DNA from: Roseococcus thiosulfatophilus
GTDB lineage: Bacteria; Pseudomonadota; Alphaproteobacteria; Acetobacterales; Acetobacteraceae
Direction: 5' to 3'
Length of the DNA stretch: 64,000 nt
Assembly: GCF_017311575.1 (NCBI RefSeq)
Contig: NZ_JAFFQY010000063.1
Coordinates: forward strand, 1 to 64,000
Part shown: piece after piece, positions 40,568 through 49,565 of the stretch
Layout: each line of letters starts with the position of its first letter
How positions within the stretch are numbered: position 1 is the first letter of the stretch
The notes under the pieces: model-generated
What the model saw: only the letters and a program-made list of their open reading frames with translations
What the model was told of the DNA's origin: nothing
The model's database searches: none
Position numbers and translations under genes: made by a program

Positions 40568-41289
40568 ACGCGCCGCTCATCGAAACGCGGGACCTCGCGC
40601 GCCACTACCCCTCCGGCGAGGGCGTGGTGGCGGCGCTGGACGGCGTGAACGTCACCATCCAGCCCGGCGAGTTCGTGGCGGCGATGGGCCCTTCGGGCTC
40701 GGGCAAGTCCACCTTCCTGAACCTGATCGGCTGCCTGGACACGCCCACGCGCGGAACCTACCGCCTGGCCGGCGAGGATGTGGCGCATCTCTCGACCGAG
40801 GCACTCGCCGCCCTGCGGGGCGAGCGTATCGGCTTCGTCTTCCAGTCCTTCCACCTGCTGCCGCGGCTCGACGCGCTGTCCAATGTGGCGATGCCCATGC
40901 TCTATCGCGGCGTGCCGCGCGCGGTGCGGGAGAAGCGCGCCGCCGAGGCGCTGGCGCGGGTGGGCCTCGCGGGACGGATGCGCCACCGGCCCAACCAGCT
41001 CTCAGGCGGGCAGCAGCAGCGCGTCGCCATCGCGCGCGCCCTGGTGAACGGCCCCGAACTGCTGCTGGCGGATGAGCCCACGGGCGCGCTCGACAGCCGC
41101 ACGGGCATCGAGATCATGGCGCTGTTCCAGGCGCTGAACGCGGCCGGCGTCGCGGTGCTGTGCGTGACCCATGACGCGAGTGTCGCGGCCTATGCGGCGC
41201 GCACCCTGCGCTTCAAGGATGGCAAGATGGTCGAGGACAGGCGCCACACGCCGGTGGATGCGGCCGCCTTGCTGAGGGATGTCGCATGA
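40564..41289 (+). CDS. ABC transporter ATP-binding protein (MacB/LolD type)
   Basis: A 241-residue ATPase. Walker A is [11 protein letters not shown]-loop [15 protein letters not shown], signature [16 protein letters not shown], and Walker [14 protein letters not shown], then H-loop CVTHD. The start is TTG within the overlap TTGA of the macA stop; no ATG lies in a better place. It is separate from the permease, so the exporter is the split MacB type. Confidence 0.93.
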   Translation: MNAPLIETRDLARHYPSGEGVVAALDGVNVTIQPGEFVAAMGPSGSGKSTFLNLIGCLDTPTRGTYRLAGEDVAHLSTEALAALRGERIGFVFQSFHLLPRLDALSNVAMPMLYRGVPRAVREKRAAEALARVGLAGRMRHRPNQLSGGQQQRVAIARALVNGPELLLADEPTGALDSRTGIEIMALFQALNAAGVAVLCVTHDASVAAYAARTLRFKDGKMVEDRRHTPVDAAALLRDVA

Positions 41290-42596
41290 ACGCGCCGCAC
41301 TTGGCTCCCGTGGCACCGCCCGCGGTCAGCGCCCTGTCGCCCCTGCCGCGTGGCCGGGGCGGGCTGTCCTTCCCCGAGGCGCTCTGGGCCGCGCTGGGTG
41401 CGCTGAACGCGAACAAGCTCCGCGCGGCGCTGACGGCACTGGGCATCTTCATCGGCGTGGCCGCCGTGATGGTGACGGTGGCGGTGGGGGCGGGTGCCAG
41501 GCAGCAGGTGCTGGCGCAGATCCAGTCGCTCGGCGCCAACCTGCTGCTGGTCTGGGGCGGCAATGTGCGGATGGGCGGCGTCTCGCTCGGTGCCGGGCAG
41601 CGCGCGAACATCAGCTGGGACGACGCCCAGGCCATCCCGCGCGAGATCTACGCCGTGCAGGTCGCCGCCGGCACCATCCGCCAGCAGCAGCAGATCGTGG
41701 CCGGCAACCAGAACTGGGCCACGACGGTGACGGCCACCGACCCCGACTGGTTCGTGGCGCATGACTGGACCCTCGCCGAAGGCCGCTTCTTCACCGTCGA
41801 GGAGAATATGGCCGGCCGCAAGGTCGTGCTGCTGGGTGCCACCGTGGCCGAGGCGCTGTTCGGCGAGGAAAACCCCGTGGGCCGCGAGGTCCGCATCGGC
41901 GCGACACCCTTCGAGGTGATCGGCGTGCTGGGCCGCAAGGGCCAGAACCCGCAGGGCCAGGACCAGGACGACGCCGTGGTCATGCCCTATTGGACCGCGC
42001 GGCGCAGCGTGATGGGGTCCTCGCGCGCCTTCGCCCGCGCCGTCAGCACCATCAGCGTGAAGGTGCATGAGGGCGAGGACATGGCCCTGGTGGAGGAGGA
42101 GCTTCGCGCCCTGTTCCGCCAGCGCCACCGCGTGGCGGCGAACGAGCCCGACACGGTGCAGATCAGGAACCTCAGCGAGATCGCGGCGACGCGCGACGCC
42201 TCGGCGCGCACCTTGTCGCTGCTGCTGGCCTCGGTGGCCGCGGTGTCGCTGCTGGTGGGCGGTATCGGCGTGATGAACATCATGCTGGTGAGTGTGACCG
42301 AACGCACGAAGGAGATCGGGTTGCGCCTGGCCGTGGGTGCCAGGCCGGCCGACATCCTGAAGCAGTTTCTGCTGGAGGCGGTGCTGCTGGCGCTGATCGG
42401 CGGCGCGGCGGGTGTGGCCGCGGGCTTCGCCCTGGCGCATCTGCTGGGCGGGCTCGCGGGGTGGCCCGTGCTGGTGCAATGGGATGCGGTGGCGCTGGCC
42501 GTCGCCGTCTCGGGGCTGACGGGGCTGTTCTTCGGCTATTGGCCGGCGCGGCGCGCGGCGCAGCTCGACCCGATCGCGGCACTTCGGGCGGAGTGA
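41286..42596 (+). CDS. MacB-type ABC permease (FtsX-like)
   Basis: A 436-residue permease. One N-terminal span follows LRAALTALGIFIGVAAVMVT, then a large periplasmic domain (about residues 80-290). Three C-terminal spans start with the FtsX block SVAAVSLLVGGIGVMNIML, TERTKEIGLRLAVGARPADI and finish at YWPARRAAQLDPIAALR. The E-I-G-L-R-x-A-V-G-A-R motif is the coupling helix of MacB/LolCE. It overlaps the ATPase by 4 bp. Probably exports a peptide, macrolide-like compound or lipid. Confidence 0.93.
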   Translation: MNAPHLAPVAPPAVSALSPLPRGRGGLSFPEALWAALGALNANKLRAALTALGIFIGVAAVMVTVAVGAGARQQVLAQIQSLGANLLLVWGGNVRMGGVSLGAGQRANISWDDAQAIPREIYAVQVAAGTIRQQQQIVAGNQNWATTVTATDPDWFVAHDWTLAEGRFFTVEENMAGRKVVLLGATVAEALFGEENPVGREVRIGATPFEVIGVLGRKGQNPQGQDQDDAVVMPYWTARRSVMGSSRAFARAVSTISVKVHEGEDMALVEEELRALFRQRHRVAANEPDTVQIRNLSEIAATRDASARTLSLLLASVAAVSLLVGGIGVMNIMLVSVTERTKEIGLRLAVGARPADILKQFLLEAVLLALIGGAAGVAAGFALAHLLGGLAGWPVLVQWDAVALAVAVSGLTGLFFGYWPARRAAQLDPIAALRAE

Positions 42597-42643
42597 CATC
42601 GGCGTCCGGGGGCGGCACCATGGCCGCCTCCGGAGGATCAGCC

Positions 42644-43573
42644 ATGGCCAAGAAAGTCATCATCACCTGCGCCGTCACGGGGGCCATCCACACCCCCTCC
42701 ATGTCGCCGCATTTGCCCATCACGCCCGCCGAGATCGCCGCGCATTCCATCGCGGCGGCGGAGGCCGGCGCCTCCATCATCCATCTGCACGCGCGCGACC
42801 CCAATGACGGCCGGCCCTCGCCGGACCCCAAGCTGTTCATGCAGTTCCTGCCCGTCATCAAGCAGTCTACCGATGCCGTGATCAACATCACGACCGGCGG
42901 CGGCCTGGGCATGACCATTGACGAGCGGCTGGCCGCACCCCTGCTGGCCAGCCCCGAGATGTGCAGCCTCAACATGGGCTCGATGAACTTCAACATCGCG
43001 CCCAGCGCGGCGCGGGTGAAGTCCTTCAAGCATGAATGGGAACGCCCCTACCTGGAGGGCACGACGGACTTCATCTTCCGCAACACCTTCCGCGACATCG
43101 AGCAGATCGTGGAACGCCTGGGCAAGGGCCACGGCACGCGCTTCGAGTTCGAGTGCTATGATGTGGGCCACCTCTACAACCTGGCGCACATGCTCGACCG
43201 TGGCGTGGTCGAGGGGCCGCTCTTCGTCCAGACCATCTTCGGCATCCTGGGCGGCATCGGCGCCGAGCACCGGAACCTGATGTTCATGCGCGAGACGGCC
43301 GACCGCCTGTTCGGCGACCAGTATGTGTGGTCGGTGCTGGCGGCCGGGCGGCACCAGATGGGCTTCACCACCATGGCCGGCATCCTGGGCGGCAATGTGC
43401 GCGTGGGGCTGGAGGATTCGCTGTGGATCGGGCCCGGCAAGCAGGCCACGTCCAACGCCGAGCAGGTGGCGAAGATCCGCCGCATCCTGGAGGATGTGGG
43501 CATGGAGATCGCCTCGCCGGAGGAGGCGCGGCAGATGCTGAAGCTGAAGGGCGGCGATCGCGTCGCCTTCTGA
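42644..43573 (+). CDS. 3-keto-5-aminohexanoate cleavage family protein (BKACE, DUF849)
   Basis: A 309-residue metal-dependent beta-keto acid cleavage enzyme. The start is VIITCAVTGAIHTPSMSP with the zinc-binding ASIIHLHARDPNDGRPSPD (HxH). INITTGGGLGMTIDERL, CSLNMGSMNFNIAP, FEFECYDVGHLYNLA follow, and the end is TSNAEQVAKIRRILEDVGM. Such enzymes condense a beta-keto acid with acetyl-CoA to give acetoacetate and a new CoA ester; the keto acid varies widely. GGAGGA precedes the ATG. Stands alone. Confidence 0.92.
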   Translation: MAKKVIITCAVTGAIHTPSMSPHLPITPAEIAAHSIAAAEAGASIIHLHARDPNDGRPSPDPKLFMQFLPVIKQSTDAVINITTGGGLGMTIDERLAAPLLASPEMCSLNMGSMNFNIAPSAARVKSFKHEWERPYLEGTTDFIFRNTFRDIEQIVERLGKGHGTRFEFECYDVGHLYNLAHMLDRGVVEGPLFVQTIFGILGGIGAEHRNLMFMRETADRLFGDQYVWSVLAAGRHQMGFTTMAGILGGNVRVGLEDSLWIGPGKQATSNAEQVAKIRRILEDVGMEIASPEEARQMLKLKGGDRVAF

Positions 43574-43685
43574 GAAGGGCAACCACCGCCCCTCGCCGGG
43601 AAGGGGCGGTGGCGCTTTCCCCCGCGCCGCCCGCCACCAGGAGGGAAGCGGGCAGGGCGGCGCAGGGGCGCGCGTTCAGGCCGTT

Positions 43686-43853
43686 GGCTTGGCGCGTGAT
43701 TCACGCCTCCGGGCGTTTTGCCCTTCGGCGATCACGCGCTTCGGCTTGGCGCGTGATTCACGCCTCCGGGCGTTTGCCCTTCGGCGATCACGCGCTTCGG
43801 CTTGGCGTGTGATTCACGCTTCCGGGCGTTCCGCCCTTCGGCGATCACGCGCT
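43686..43853. repeat. Three tandem 55-57 bp repeats with internal palindromes
   Basis: Copies lie at 43686-43742, 43743-43798 and 43799-43853, nearly identical, with no spacer. Each has a GCGTGA-T-TCACGC palindrome near its start and an ATCACGCGC end that pairs with the GCGCGTGAT near its start, so each can form a hairpin. The last copy touches the stop of the DUF4394 gene on the minus strand. Absence of unique spacers rules out CRISPR. Copy differences are mostly in the centre (GTTTTGCCC, GTTTGCCC, GTTCCGCCC). Confidence 0.9.
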
Positions 43854-44646
43854 ACCGCATCGCGGCCACGTCGATCAGCACGGCGCCGCCCAGGTTGGCG
43901 ATGGGCCCGAGCGTCGTGACCGCGCCACTCGTCAGGTTCAGCTCGTGCAGCGCGCCCTCAGCGACGACGAAGCCGCGATTCCCGCCCTGGCCATCGGCCA
44001 GGATGTCGAAGCCCGCGGTGGGCGGCAGGCTGGTGGACAGCGCCGCGCGCGGGGCCTGCACGCCATCATTGGGCGGGCTTTGCAGGTTCAGCTGGCCCAG
44101 CAGCGTGTCGAGCGTCAGCAGCTCCGTGGTCGTCGCGCCGGCCACGCTGTTGGTGTAGGCGCCCGCCGTCACGCGCGGCATGGTGCCGGCCAGGTCGGGG
44201 CGCGTGTACTTCAGCGAGCCATCCACGATGGTGGCGCCCGTCTCCACGTTGATGCGCAGGCTGGTGCCGTTGACGCCCAGCACGCGCAGCCGGTCCGGCA
44301 CCGGGTTGAAGTCCACCACCGCGCGACCGCCGCTCTCGAAGGGCACGGACAGCTGCGCGACGGGCGTGGCGCGGCCCGTGGCGGGGTCCAGCGTCACGAT
44401 CTGCCCGCCCGCGGTCAGGCCATAGAGCATGCCATTGGCGGGCCGCTGGTCAATGCCGACGAGCGCGCCGTCGGCGCCCGTGACGCGCACGGGGGCGCTG
44501 GCGCGGCGCGTCTCGGCATCGATGCGGACCAGCTGGTTCTCGGCGGTCAGCGCGACCAGGGTCTGGGCGCTGGCGGCGCCGGCCAGGTTCGCGCCGAACA
44601 GCGCGGCACCGGCCAGCAAAGCGAGGCGAAGGCGGGAGGTCTTCAT
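43852..44646 (-). CDS. DUF4394-domain exported protein
   Basis: A 264-residue protein with a signal peptide (LLAGAALFGANLAGAASAQ) and then beta-propeller-like repeats: LVALTAENQLVRIDAETRRA, GIDQRPANGMLYGLTAGGQI, RAVVDFNPVPDRLRVLG and GFDILADGQGGNRGFV. This matches DUF4394 proteins. Such genes often sit next to an ECF sigma / anti-sigma pair, as here, and may be part of that regulon; this is recall, not shown. Periplasmic or secreted. Confidence 0.85.
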   Translation of the reverse strand: MKTSRLRLALLAGAALFGANLAGAASAQTLVALTAENQLVRIDAETRRASAPVRVTGADGALVGIDQRPANGMLYGLTAGGQIVTLDPATGRATPVAQLSVPFESGGRAVVDFNPVPDRLRVLGVNGTSLRINVETGATIVDGSLKYTRPDLAGTMPRVTAGAYTNSVAGATTTELLTLDTLLGQLNLQSPPNDGVQAPRAALSTSLPPTAGFDILADGQGGNRGFVVAEGALHELNLTSGAVTTLGPIANLGGAVLIDVAAMR

Positions 44647-44745
44647 GCATAGGCTCCGTCTTGCAGGTGGGACGGGAAGCGCCCCACTGCCCGCGTTACG
44701 GAGCGGCCGCGCGGCCAGATGCAGCGCCGCGCGATTTTTTTCGGC

Positions 44746-45408
44746 TCAGCTCCCGGCCGCCGCCTGGAGGCGCCCGATGAACAGGATGGGCCCGGTGGGC
44801 CGGCCGATGGGCGAACCCCCTGGCGGTTCCAGCGTGATCTCGATTAGCATGCCAGGCTCGGGCCTGATGGTGCGGGGTGTGACCACCATGCGCCCGCCCT
44901 CCGGCACCAGGCCGAGCGAGGTGGGCGCCGTCGCCCCCTGCGGCAGGGCCCAGAGCTCCATCACCCGGTCCGGCGCCACGGGGGGCAGGTTCAGCGCCGC
45001 CAGGCGCAGCTCGCCGCGCGCCGATTCGACCAGCCAGGCCGGCTGGTCCTGGCTGGTCAGCAGCACCGTCATCAGCGCGGGCTCGGGGGCGGGCCGTAGC
45101 AGCAGAACCGCCGCCAGCCCGGCCGCGACCGCGCTGGCGCCGACGCCGAAGGCGGGCCAGGGGAAGCGCCAGCGGCGCGTGGCGGGCGCGGGGTCCAGGC
45201 TTTCCGCGATGCGCGCCCAGAGGCCGGGCGGCGGCGCCTCGGGCGCGGCCAGGGATTGCAGGGGGGCGAGTCGCGTCTCCCATGCCGCCACGGCGGCGGC
45301 GAGGTCACGGTCGGTCTCCATCAGCGCGCGCAGGTGGGCGGCCTCGCGCGCATCGAGCGTGCCCAGGACGTATTCGCCGGCGAGGGCGTCGCGTTCCTCC
45401 GGGGTCAT
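44746..45408 (-). CDS. Anti-sigma factor (RskA/ChrR-like)
   Basis: A 220-residue protein. The N-terminal helical domain is LAGEYVLGTLDAREAAHLRA and LAAAVAAWETRLAPL, the anti-sigma fold. A membrane span lies at about 90-110 (FGVGASAVAAGLAAVLLL). The periplasmic RskA domain has AWLVESARGELRLAAL, then MELWALPQGATAPTSLG and RPTGPILFIGRL. ATG overlaps the sigma-factor stop (ATGA), so both are made together; a GTG three codons earlier is the alternative. It should hold the ECF factor inactive. Confidence 0.88.
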   Translation of the reverse strand: MTPEERDALAGEYVLGTLDAREAAHLRALMETDRDLAAAVAAWETRLAPLQSLAAPEAPPPGLWARIAESLDPAPATRRWRFPWPAFGVGASAVAAGLAAVLLLRPAPEPALMTVLLTSQDQPAWLVESARGELRLAALNLPPVAPDRVMELWALPQGATAPTSLGLVPEGGRMVVTPRTIRPEPGMLIEITLEPPGGSPIGRPTGPILFIGRLQAAAGS

Positions 45409-45929
45409 GCCAGGCACTCCCTGAGCGCCAGCAGCCCGCGCCGGATCCAGGCCTTCACCGTGCCGAGCGGCGTGCCCAGCCGTGCCGAGATCTGCGGGTG
45501 GGAGAGGCCATGGACAAAGGCCAGCAGGATGCCGTCGCGGTTCTTGGGTTCCAGCCCGTCCAGGCAGGCACGCAGCCGCGCCCCCTCGGCCGAGGCGGCC
45601 AGCGCCTCATATTGTTCGGGCGGCACGGGGGCGTCGCCCAGCAGCGCGTCCTCGCTCGGCAATTCGCGGCCGCGGCGGCGGGCGATGTCCAGCGCGGCGT
45701 GGCGCACCACCGCGCCCAGCCAATGCTCGGGCGCGCCGCGCGTGGGGTCGAACTGCGCCGCGCGCCGGGCGATGTTGAGGAAGGCGTCATGCAGCGCATC
45801 GGCTGCCGCGTCGCGGTCGCGCAGGATGGCCATGGCGATGCCGAACAGCCGCACCGAATGGGCCTCGTAGAGGGCGCGCAGCGCGGCGCGGTCCCCGCGC
45901 GCGACGCGCGCCAGCAGGGCCTCGCTCAC
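45405..45929 (-). CDS. ECF RNA polymerase sigma factor (SigK-like)
   Basis: A 174-residue sigma factor. Region 2 holds LRALYEAHSVRLFGIAMAIL, AADALHDAFLNIARRAAQFD; region 4 holds GILLAFVHGLSHPQISARLG and TVKAWIRRGLLALREC. The start is GTG, which overlaps the stop of the IalB-like gene (GTGA); no better ATG exists. Paired with the RskA-like gene directly downstream. Its regulon is unknown but may include the DUF4394 gene. Confidence 0.9.
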   Translation of the reverse strand: MSEALLARVARGDRAALRALYEAHSVRLFGIAMAILRDRDAAADALHDAFLNIARRAAQFDPTRGAPEHWLGAVVRHAALDIARRRGRELPSEDALLGDAPVPPEQYEALAASAEGARLRACLDGLEPKNRDGILLAFVHGLSHPQISARLGTPLGTVKAWIRRGLLALRECLA

Positions 45930-46540
45930 GGAATGAGGCGCTGCAGGCGGCCCAGCCAGTCGCGCAGGTCGAAGCCCGGCGGCTCGGGCGGGGGCGCGGT
46001 GCCGGCGGGCTGCCGGCGACGCAGCGCCTCGGTGGCCTCGCGCGTGCGGGCGAGGGGCAGTTCGGCGGGCTCCGTGCCGGCGCTGGTGTTGCTGCCGAGG
46101 CCGGACATCCGCACCAGGGCGCGGCGGGCGGTCAGCAACTCGGCCGCTGCGCGCTCGGCCTCGCCGCGGCGGGGGGTGCAGATGAGGTTCCGCCCCTCCA
46201 GCCCGCAGGGCAGTTCCAGCATGGTGTGGCTGTCGAAGCGCAGCTGGGCGGTGCCGGTGAAGGCGAGCACGCCGCGCATGGCGCTGTCGAAGGAGAGGTC
46301 CCGCGCGGTCACGGCCGGCACCAGCATGCCCTGCCGGTCCATGATCTCGAGCGCGAGGCCCGGGCCCACCGCCGAACGCTCCACCGGCTCGGCATGGCGC
46401 AGGATGCAGGTGGTGCGGTCCGTCATGCGGTCGGTGACGCAGCCCAGGCGCCATGACCCCACCTCCTCGGCCACGGGTTGTCCCCAGGCGGGGGGGGCGG
46501 CGAGGAGCAGGGGCAGCAGGGGGAGAAACCGGAAGCGCAT
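45926..46540 (-). CDS. Exported IalB-like protein
   Basis: A 204-residue protein with a signal peptide (MRFRFLPLLPLLLAAPPAW). An IalB-type domain follows: EEVGSWRLGCVTDRMTDRTT, CILRHAEPVE, then strands with LRFDSHTMLELPCGLEGRN. The Cys pattern of IalB is kept. IalB-like proteins are periplasmic or outer-membrane associated, with no agreed biochemical role. It leads the sigma/anti-sigma operon. Confidence 0.75.
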   Translation of the reverse strand: MRFRFLPLLPLLLAAPPAWGQPVAEEVGSWRLGCVTDRMTDRTTCILRHAEPVERSAVGPGLALEIMDRQGMLVPAVTARDLSFDSAMRGVLAFTGTAQLRFDSHTMLELPCGLEGRNLICTPRRGEAERAAAELLTARRALVRMSGLGSNTSAGTEPAELPLARTREATEALRRRQPAGTAPPPEPPGFDLRDWLGRLQRLIP

Positions 46541-46575
46541 CGTGGCATTGTATCACAGACAAGGAGGGCGATGGC

Positions 46576-47406
46576 ATGACCCCATTGCGGCTGCGGGATG
46601 GAACCGCGTTTCCCCGGCTCGGCCAGGGCACCTGGCGCATGGGCGAGGACGGCACGCGCCGCAAGGAGGAGGTGGCGGCGCTGCGGGCCGGCCTCGACCT
46701 CGGCCTCACCCTCATAGACACCGCCGAGATGTACGGCGAGGGCGGGGCCGAAAAGGTCGTGGCCGAGGCCATCGCCGGCCGGCGGGAGGAGGTGTTCCTC
46801 GTCTCCAAGGTCTATCCGCACAACGCCTCCCGCCGTGGGTTGCCGCAAGCGCTGGACCGCAGCCTGAAGCGCCTCAAGGTGGAGCGGCTGGACCTCTATC
46901 TGCTGCACTGGCGCGGCGCGGTGCCGCTCGACGAGACGGTGGAGGCGATGGAGCGCGCGCGGGAGGCCGGCAAGATCGCGCGCTGGGGCGTGTCGAACCT
47001 GGATGTGGAGGATTTGCTGGAGCTGGAGGCCGCGCTGCCCGATTGCGCCACCGACCAGGTGCTGCTGAACCTGGAGCATCGCGGCCCGGAATTCGACCTG
47101 CTGCCCTTCTGCGCCACGCAGGAGATGCCGGTGATGGCCTATTCGCCGGTGGGGCAGGGGGGTGCGCTGCTGCGCCACCCCGCACTGGTGAAGCTGGCCG
47201 CCGCGCGAGGGGCGACGCCCGGCCAGGTGGCGCTGGCCTGGACGCTGTCGCTTCCGGGCGTGGTCAGCATCCCCAAGGCCAGCAGCCTTGCCCATGTGCG
47301 GGAGAATGCGGCGGCGGGGGAAATTGTGCTGACCCCCGAGGAACTGGCCGCGCTGGACGCGGCCTTCCCGCCCCCGCGCCGCAAGCAGGAGCTGGCGATG
47401 CTGTAG
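46576..47406 (+). CDS. Aldo/keto reductase
   Basis: A 276-residue AKR. The catalytic set is Asp and Tyr in LIDTAEMYGEG, Lys in VFLVSKVYP, and His in LYLLHWRG. NADPH-binding IPKASSLAHVRENAA is near the end. Compared with E. coli it resembles YeaE/YghZ-type small AKRs (DLYLLHW and PVMAYSPVGQGG). AAGGAGGGCG precedes the ATG. Substrate not deducible. Confidence 0.93.
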   Translation: MTPLRLRDGTAFPRLGQGTWRMGEDGTRRKEEVAALRAGLDLGLTLIDTAEMYGEGGAEKVVAEAIAGRREEVFLVSKVYPHNASRRGLPQALDRSLKRLKVERLDLYLLHWRGAVPLDETVEAMERAREAGKIARWGVSNLDVEDLLELEAALPDCATDQVLLNLEHRGPEFDLLPFCATQEMPVMAYSPVGQGGALLRHPALVKLAAARGATPGQVALAWTLSLPGVVSIPKASSLAHVRENAAAGEIVLTPEELAALDAAFPPPRRKQELAML

Positions 47407-47414
47407 CGTCCGGT

Positions 47415-47440
47415 CGCCCTTGGTGGGATCGCCAAGGGCG
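47415..47440. terminator. Hairpin between convergent genes
   Basis: A 9-bp stem (CGCCCTTGG / CCAAGGGCG) with an 8-base loop lies between the aldo-keto reductase and dctM ends. No T-run follows. Confidence 0.5.
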
Positions 47441-47456
47441 CGCGGCCGCCGCCCGA

Positions 47457-48869
47457 CTACCGGAAGATCGGCATCGCGTCGTCATCGGAGGGTGGCGCGG
47501 GCGGCGGCACGTCAATGGTGACGGTCGCCGGGTCCACGCCCGTGCCGCCCTGGATCAGGAAGGTGACGGCCTCCGGCCAGATCATCACGATGGCCACCAG
47601 CAGCAATTGCAGGCAGATCCAGGGAATGGCGCCGCGGTAGATCGCCTGGGTGGAGACGAATTTCGGCGCGATGGAGCGGATGTAGAACAGCGCGAAGCCG
47701 AAGGGCGGCGTCATGAAGCTGCTCTGCAGATTGATGCACAGCAGCACGCCGAACCACACGAGATCAATGTCGAGCGTGGTGGCCACGGGCGCCAGCAGCG
47801 GCACCACGATGAAGGCGATCTCGAAGAAGTCGAGGAAGAAGCCCAGCACGAAGATGAAGGCGTTGACGAAGAGCAGGAAGCCGATCTGCCCGCCCGGCAG
47901 GTTGGCCAGCAGCCCCTCCACCCAATGCGAGCCGTCCACGCCCTGGAACACCAGGCTGAACACCGTGGCGCCGATCAGGATGTAGATCACCATGGCGGTG
48001 ATGCGCATGGCGTTGCCCATGGCCTCGCGCATCAGTTTCCAGCTGAAGCGGCCATTCAGGATGGCGAGCGCCACCGCCCCCACCGTGCCCATGGCGCCGG
48101 CTTCGGTCGGCGTGGCCAGCCCCATCAGGATCGTGCCCAGCACCAGGAACAGCAGCAGCAGCGGCGGCACCATGCCGCGCAGCACCCGGAAATAGAGGGG
48201 CCAGCCACGCGCCATCAGCGCCTCGGGCGGCAGGGCCGGCACGCGGTGGGGGGCGACGAGCGCCACCCCGGCCACGAAGGCCAGGAAGAGCAGGATCTGC
48301 AGCAGGGCGGGCCCGATGGCACCCGCATACATGTCACCCACCGAACGCCCCAGCTGGTCACTGAGCACGATCAGCACCAGCGACGGCGGGATGAGCTGCG
48401 TGATGGTGCCCGAGGCCGCGACTACGCCCGTCGCCAGCCGCTGGTCATAGCCATGGCGCAGCATGATGGGCAGGGCGATGACGCCCATGGCCAGCACGCT
48501 GGCCGCCACCGTGCCCGTGACCGCGCCCAGCAGGGCGCCCACCAGCACCACCGCGAAGGCGATGCCGCCCGGGATCTTGCCGAAGAGCTGCGCCGTGCTT
48601 TCCAGTAGTTCCTCGGCCAGGCCGCAGCGTTCCAGGATGGCGCCCATCAGGGTGAAGAAGGGAATGGCCAGCAGCAGGTCGTTGGACAGGATGCCGAAGA
48701 CCCGCGGTGGCAGGTTGCCCAGATAGGCCGGCGTGAAGAAGCCCAGCTCGATGAAGAACAGGCCGAAGCCCAGCCCCACCGCGCAGAGGCTGAAGGCCAC
48801 CGGGAAGCCCAGCAGAAGAAAGACGACCAGCCCCACGAACATCAGGGGCGGCATGATCTCGACGCTCAT
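47457..48869 (-). CDS. dctM: TRAP transporter large permease DctM
   Basis: A 470-residue permease with about 12 spans. Motifs are FVGLVVFLLLGFPVAFSL, LLAIPFFTLMGAILERCG, LVGALLGAVTGTVAASVLAM, PTEAGAMGTVGAV and LDFFEIAFIVVPLLAPV. The form with a long tail belongs to the mannitol/chloroaromatic-type TRAP transporters. The small subunit lies directly upstream on the same strand, 13 bp away; a solute-binding DctP is not nearby. Confidence 0.93.
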   Translation of the reverse strand: MSVEIMPPLMFVGLVVFLLLGFPVAFSLCAVGLGFGLFFIELGFFTPAYLGNLPPRVFGILSNDLLLAIPFFTLMGAILERCGLAEELLESTAQLFGKIPGGIAFAVVLVGALLGAVTGTVAASVLAMGVIALPIMLRHGYDQRLATGVVAASGTITQLIPPSLVLIVLSDQLGRSVGDMYAGAIGPALLQILLFLAFVAGVALVAPHRVPALPPEALMARGWPLYFRVLRGMVPPLLLLFLVLGTILMGLATPTEAGAMGTVGAVALAILNGRFSWKLMREAMGNAMRITAMVIYILIGATVFSLVFQGVDGSHWVEGLLANLPGGQIGFLLFVNAFIFVLGFFLDFFEIAFIVVPLLAPVATTLDIDLVWFGVLLCINLQSSFMTPPFGFALFYIRSIAPKFVSTQAIYRGAIPWICLQLLLVAIVMIWPEAVTFLIQGGTGVDPATVTIDVPPPAPPSDDDAMPIFR

Positions 48870-48882
48870 TGGGGGCGGGGCC

Positions 48883-49431
48883 TCACTGCTCGGGGCGTTC
48901 GTAGCCGGTGGCGACCTCGGCGGGGCGGATGTCGCCGCGCAGCAGGGCGATGCGCTTGATGAGTTCCGACAGGCCCTGGATGGCCAGCAGGGCGAAGCCC
49001 AGCGGCATCAGCAGCTTCACCGGCCAGCGCACCAGGCCCCCGGGGGCGGGCGAGATCTCGTGCCGCACCCAGCTTTCCAGAAAGAAGGGCCAGGTCATCC
49101 AGGCCAGGAGGAAGATGGCGGGCAGCATGAAGAAGAGCAGGCCGAAGACATCCACCCACAGCCGCCCCCGCTCGCCCAGGAGGGCGTAGAGGATGTCCAC
49201 CCGGACATGCTGGTTGCGCTGCAGCGTGTAGCTGGCGCCCAGCATCACGACGCCGGCGAAGAGATACCACTGCACCTCCAGCCAGCCATTGTGGGAGAAG
49301 TTGAAGCCGTAGCGCAGCACGGCATTGGTGGCGCTGATGGCGCAAGCCAGCAGGATGCACCAGTCGGCCACCCTGCCGCAGCGCTCATTCACCCAATCCA
49401 CCCCCCGGCTGAAGCCGAGCAGCACCCACAT
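48883..49431 (-). CDS. dctQ: TRAP transporter small permease DctQ
   Basis: A 182-residue protein with four spans. Motifs are NERCGRVADWCILLACAISA, YGFNFSHNGWLEVQWYLFAG, LGASYTLQRNQHVRVDIL and FGLLFFMLPAIFLL. The start ATG was chosen because the longer frame upstream is low complexity and a CAGGT site lies before it. Works with DctM; the binding protein must be elsewhere. Confidence 0.88.
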   Translation of the reverse strand: MWVLLGFSRGVDWVNERCGRVADWCILLACAISATNAVLRYGFNFSHNGWLEVQWYLFAGVVMLGASYTLQRNQHVRVDILYALLGERGRLWVDVFGLLFFMLPAIFLLAWMTWPFFLESWVRHEISPAPGGLVRWPVKLLMPLGFALLAIQGLSELIKRIALLRGDIRPAEVATGYERPEQ

Positions 49432-49565
49432 GACCTGTACCCTCCGCGCGGACAGCAGCGCGTTAAACAAAAGAGGCGGCTTGTCCAGCCTCGCCTTGGG
49501 CGCCGGGGCGGATACAATGCGGGAATGATGGGGCGACTCGGGCAATCGGCGGGGGCTGAGGGGGC

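Noticed and set aside
43686-43853. CRISPR array
   Set aside because: The three units are contiguous without unique spacers, and no cas gene is nearby.
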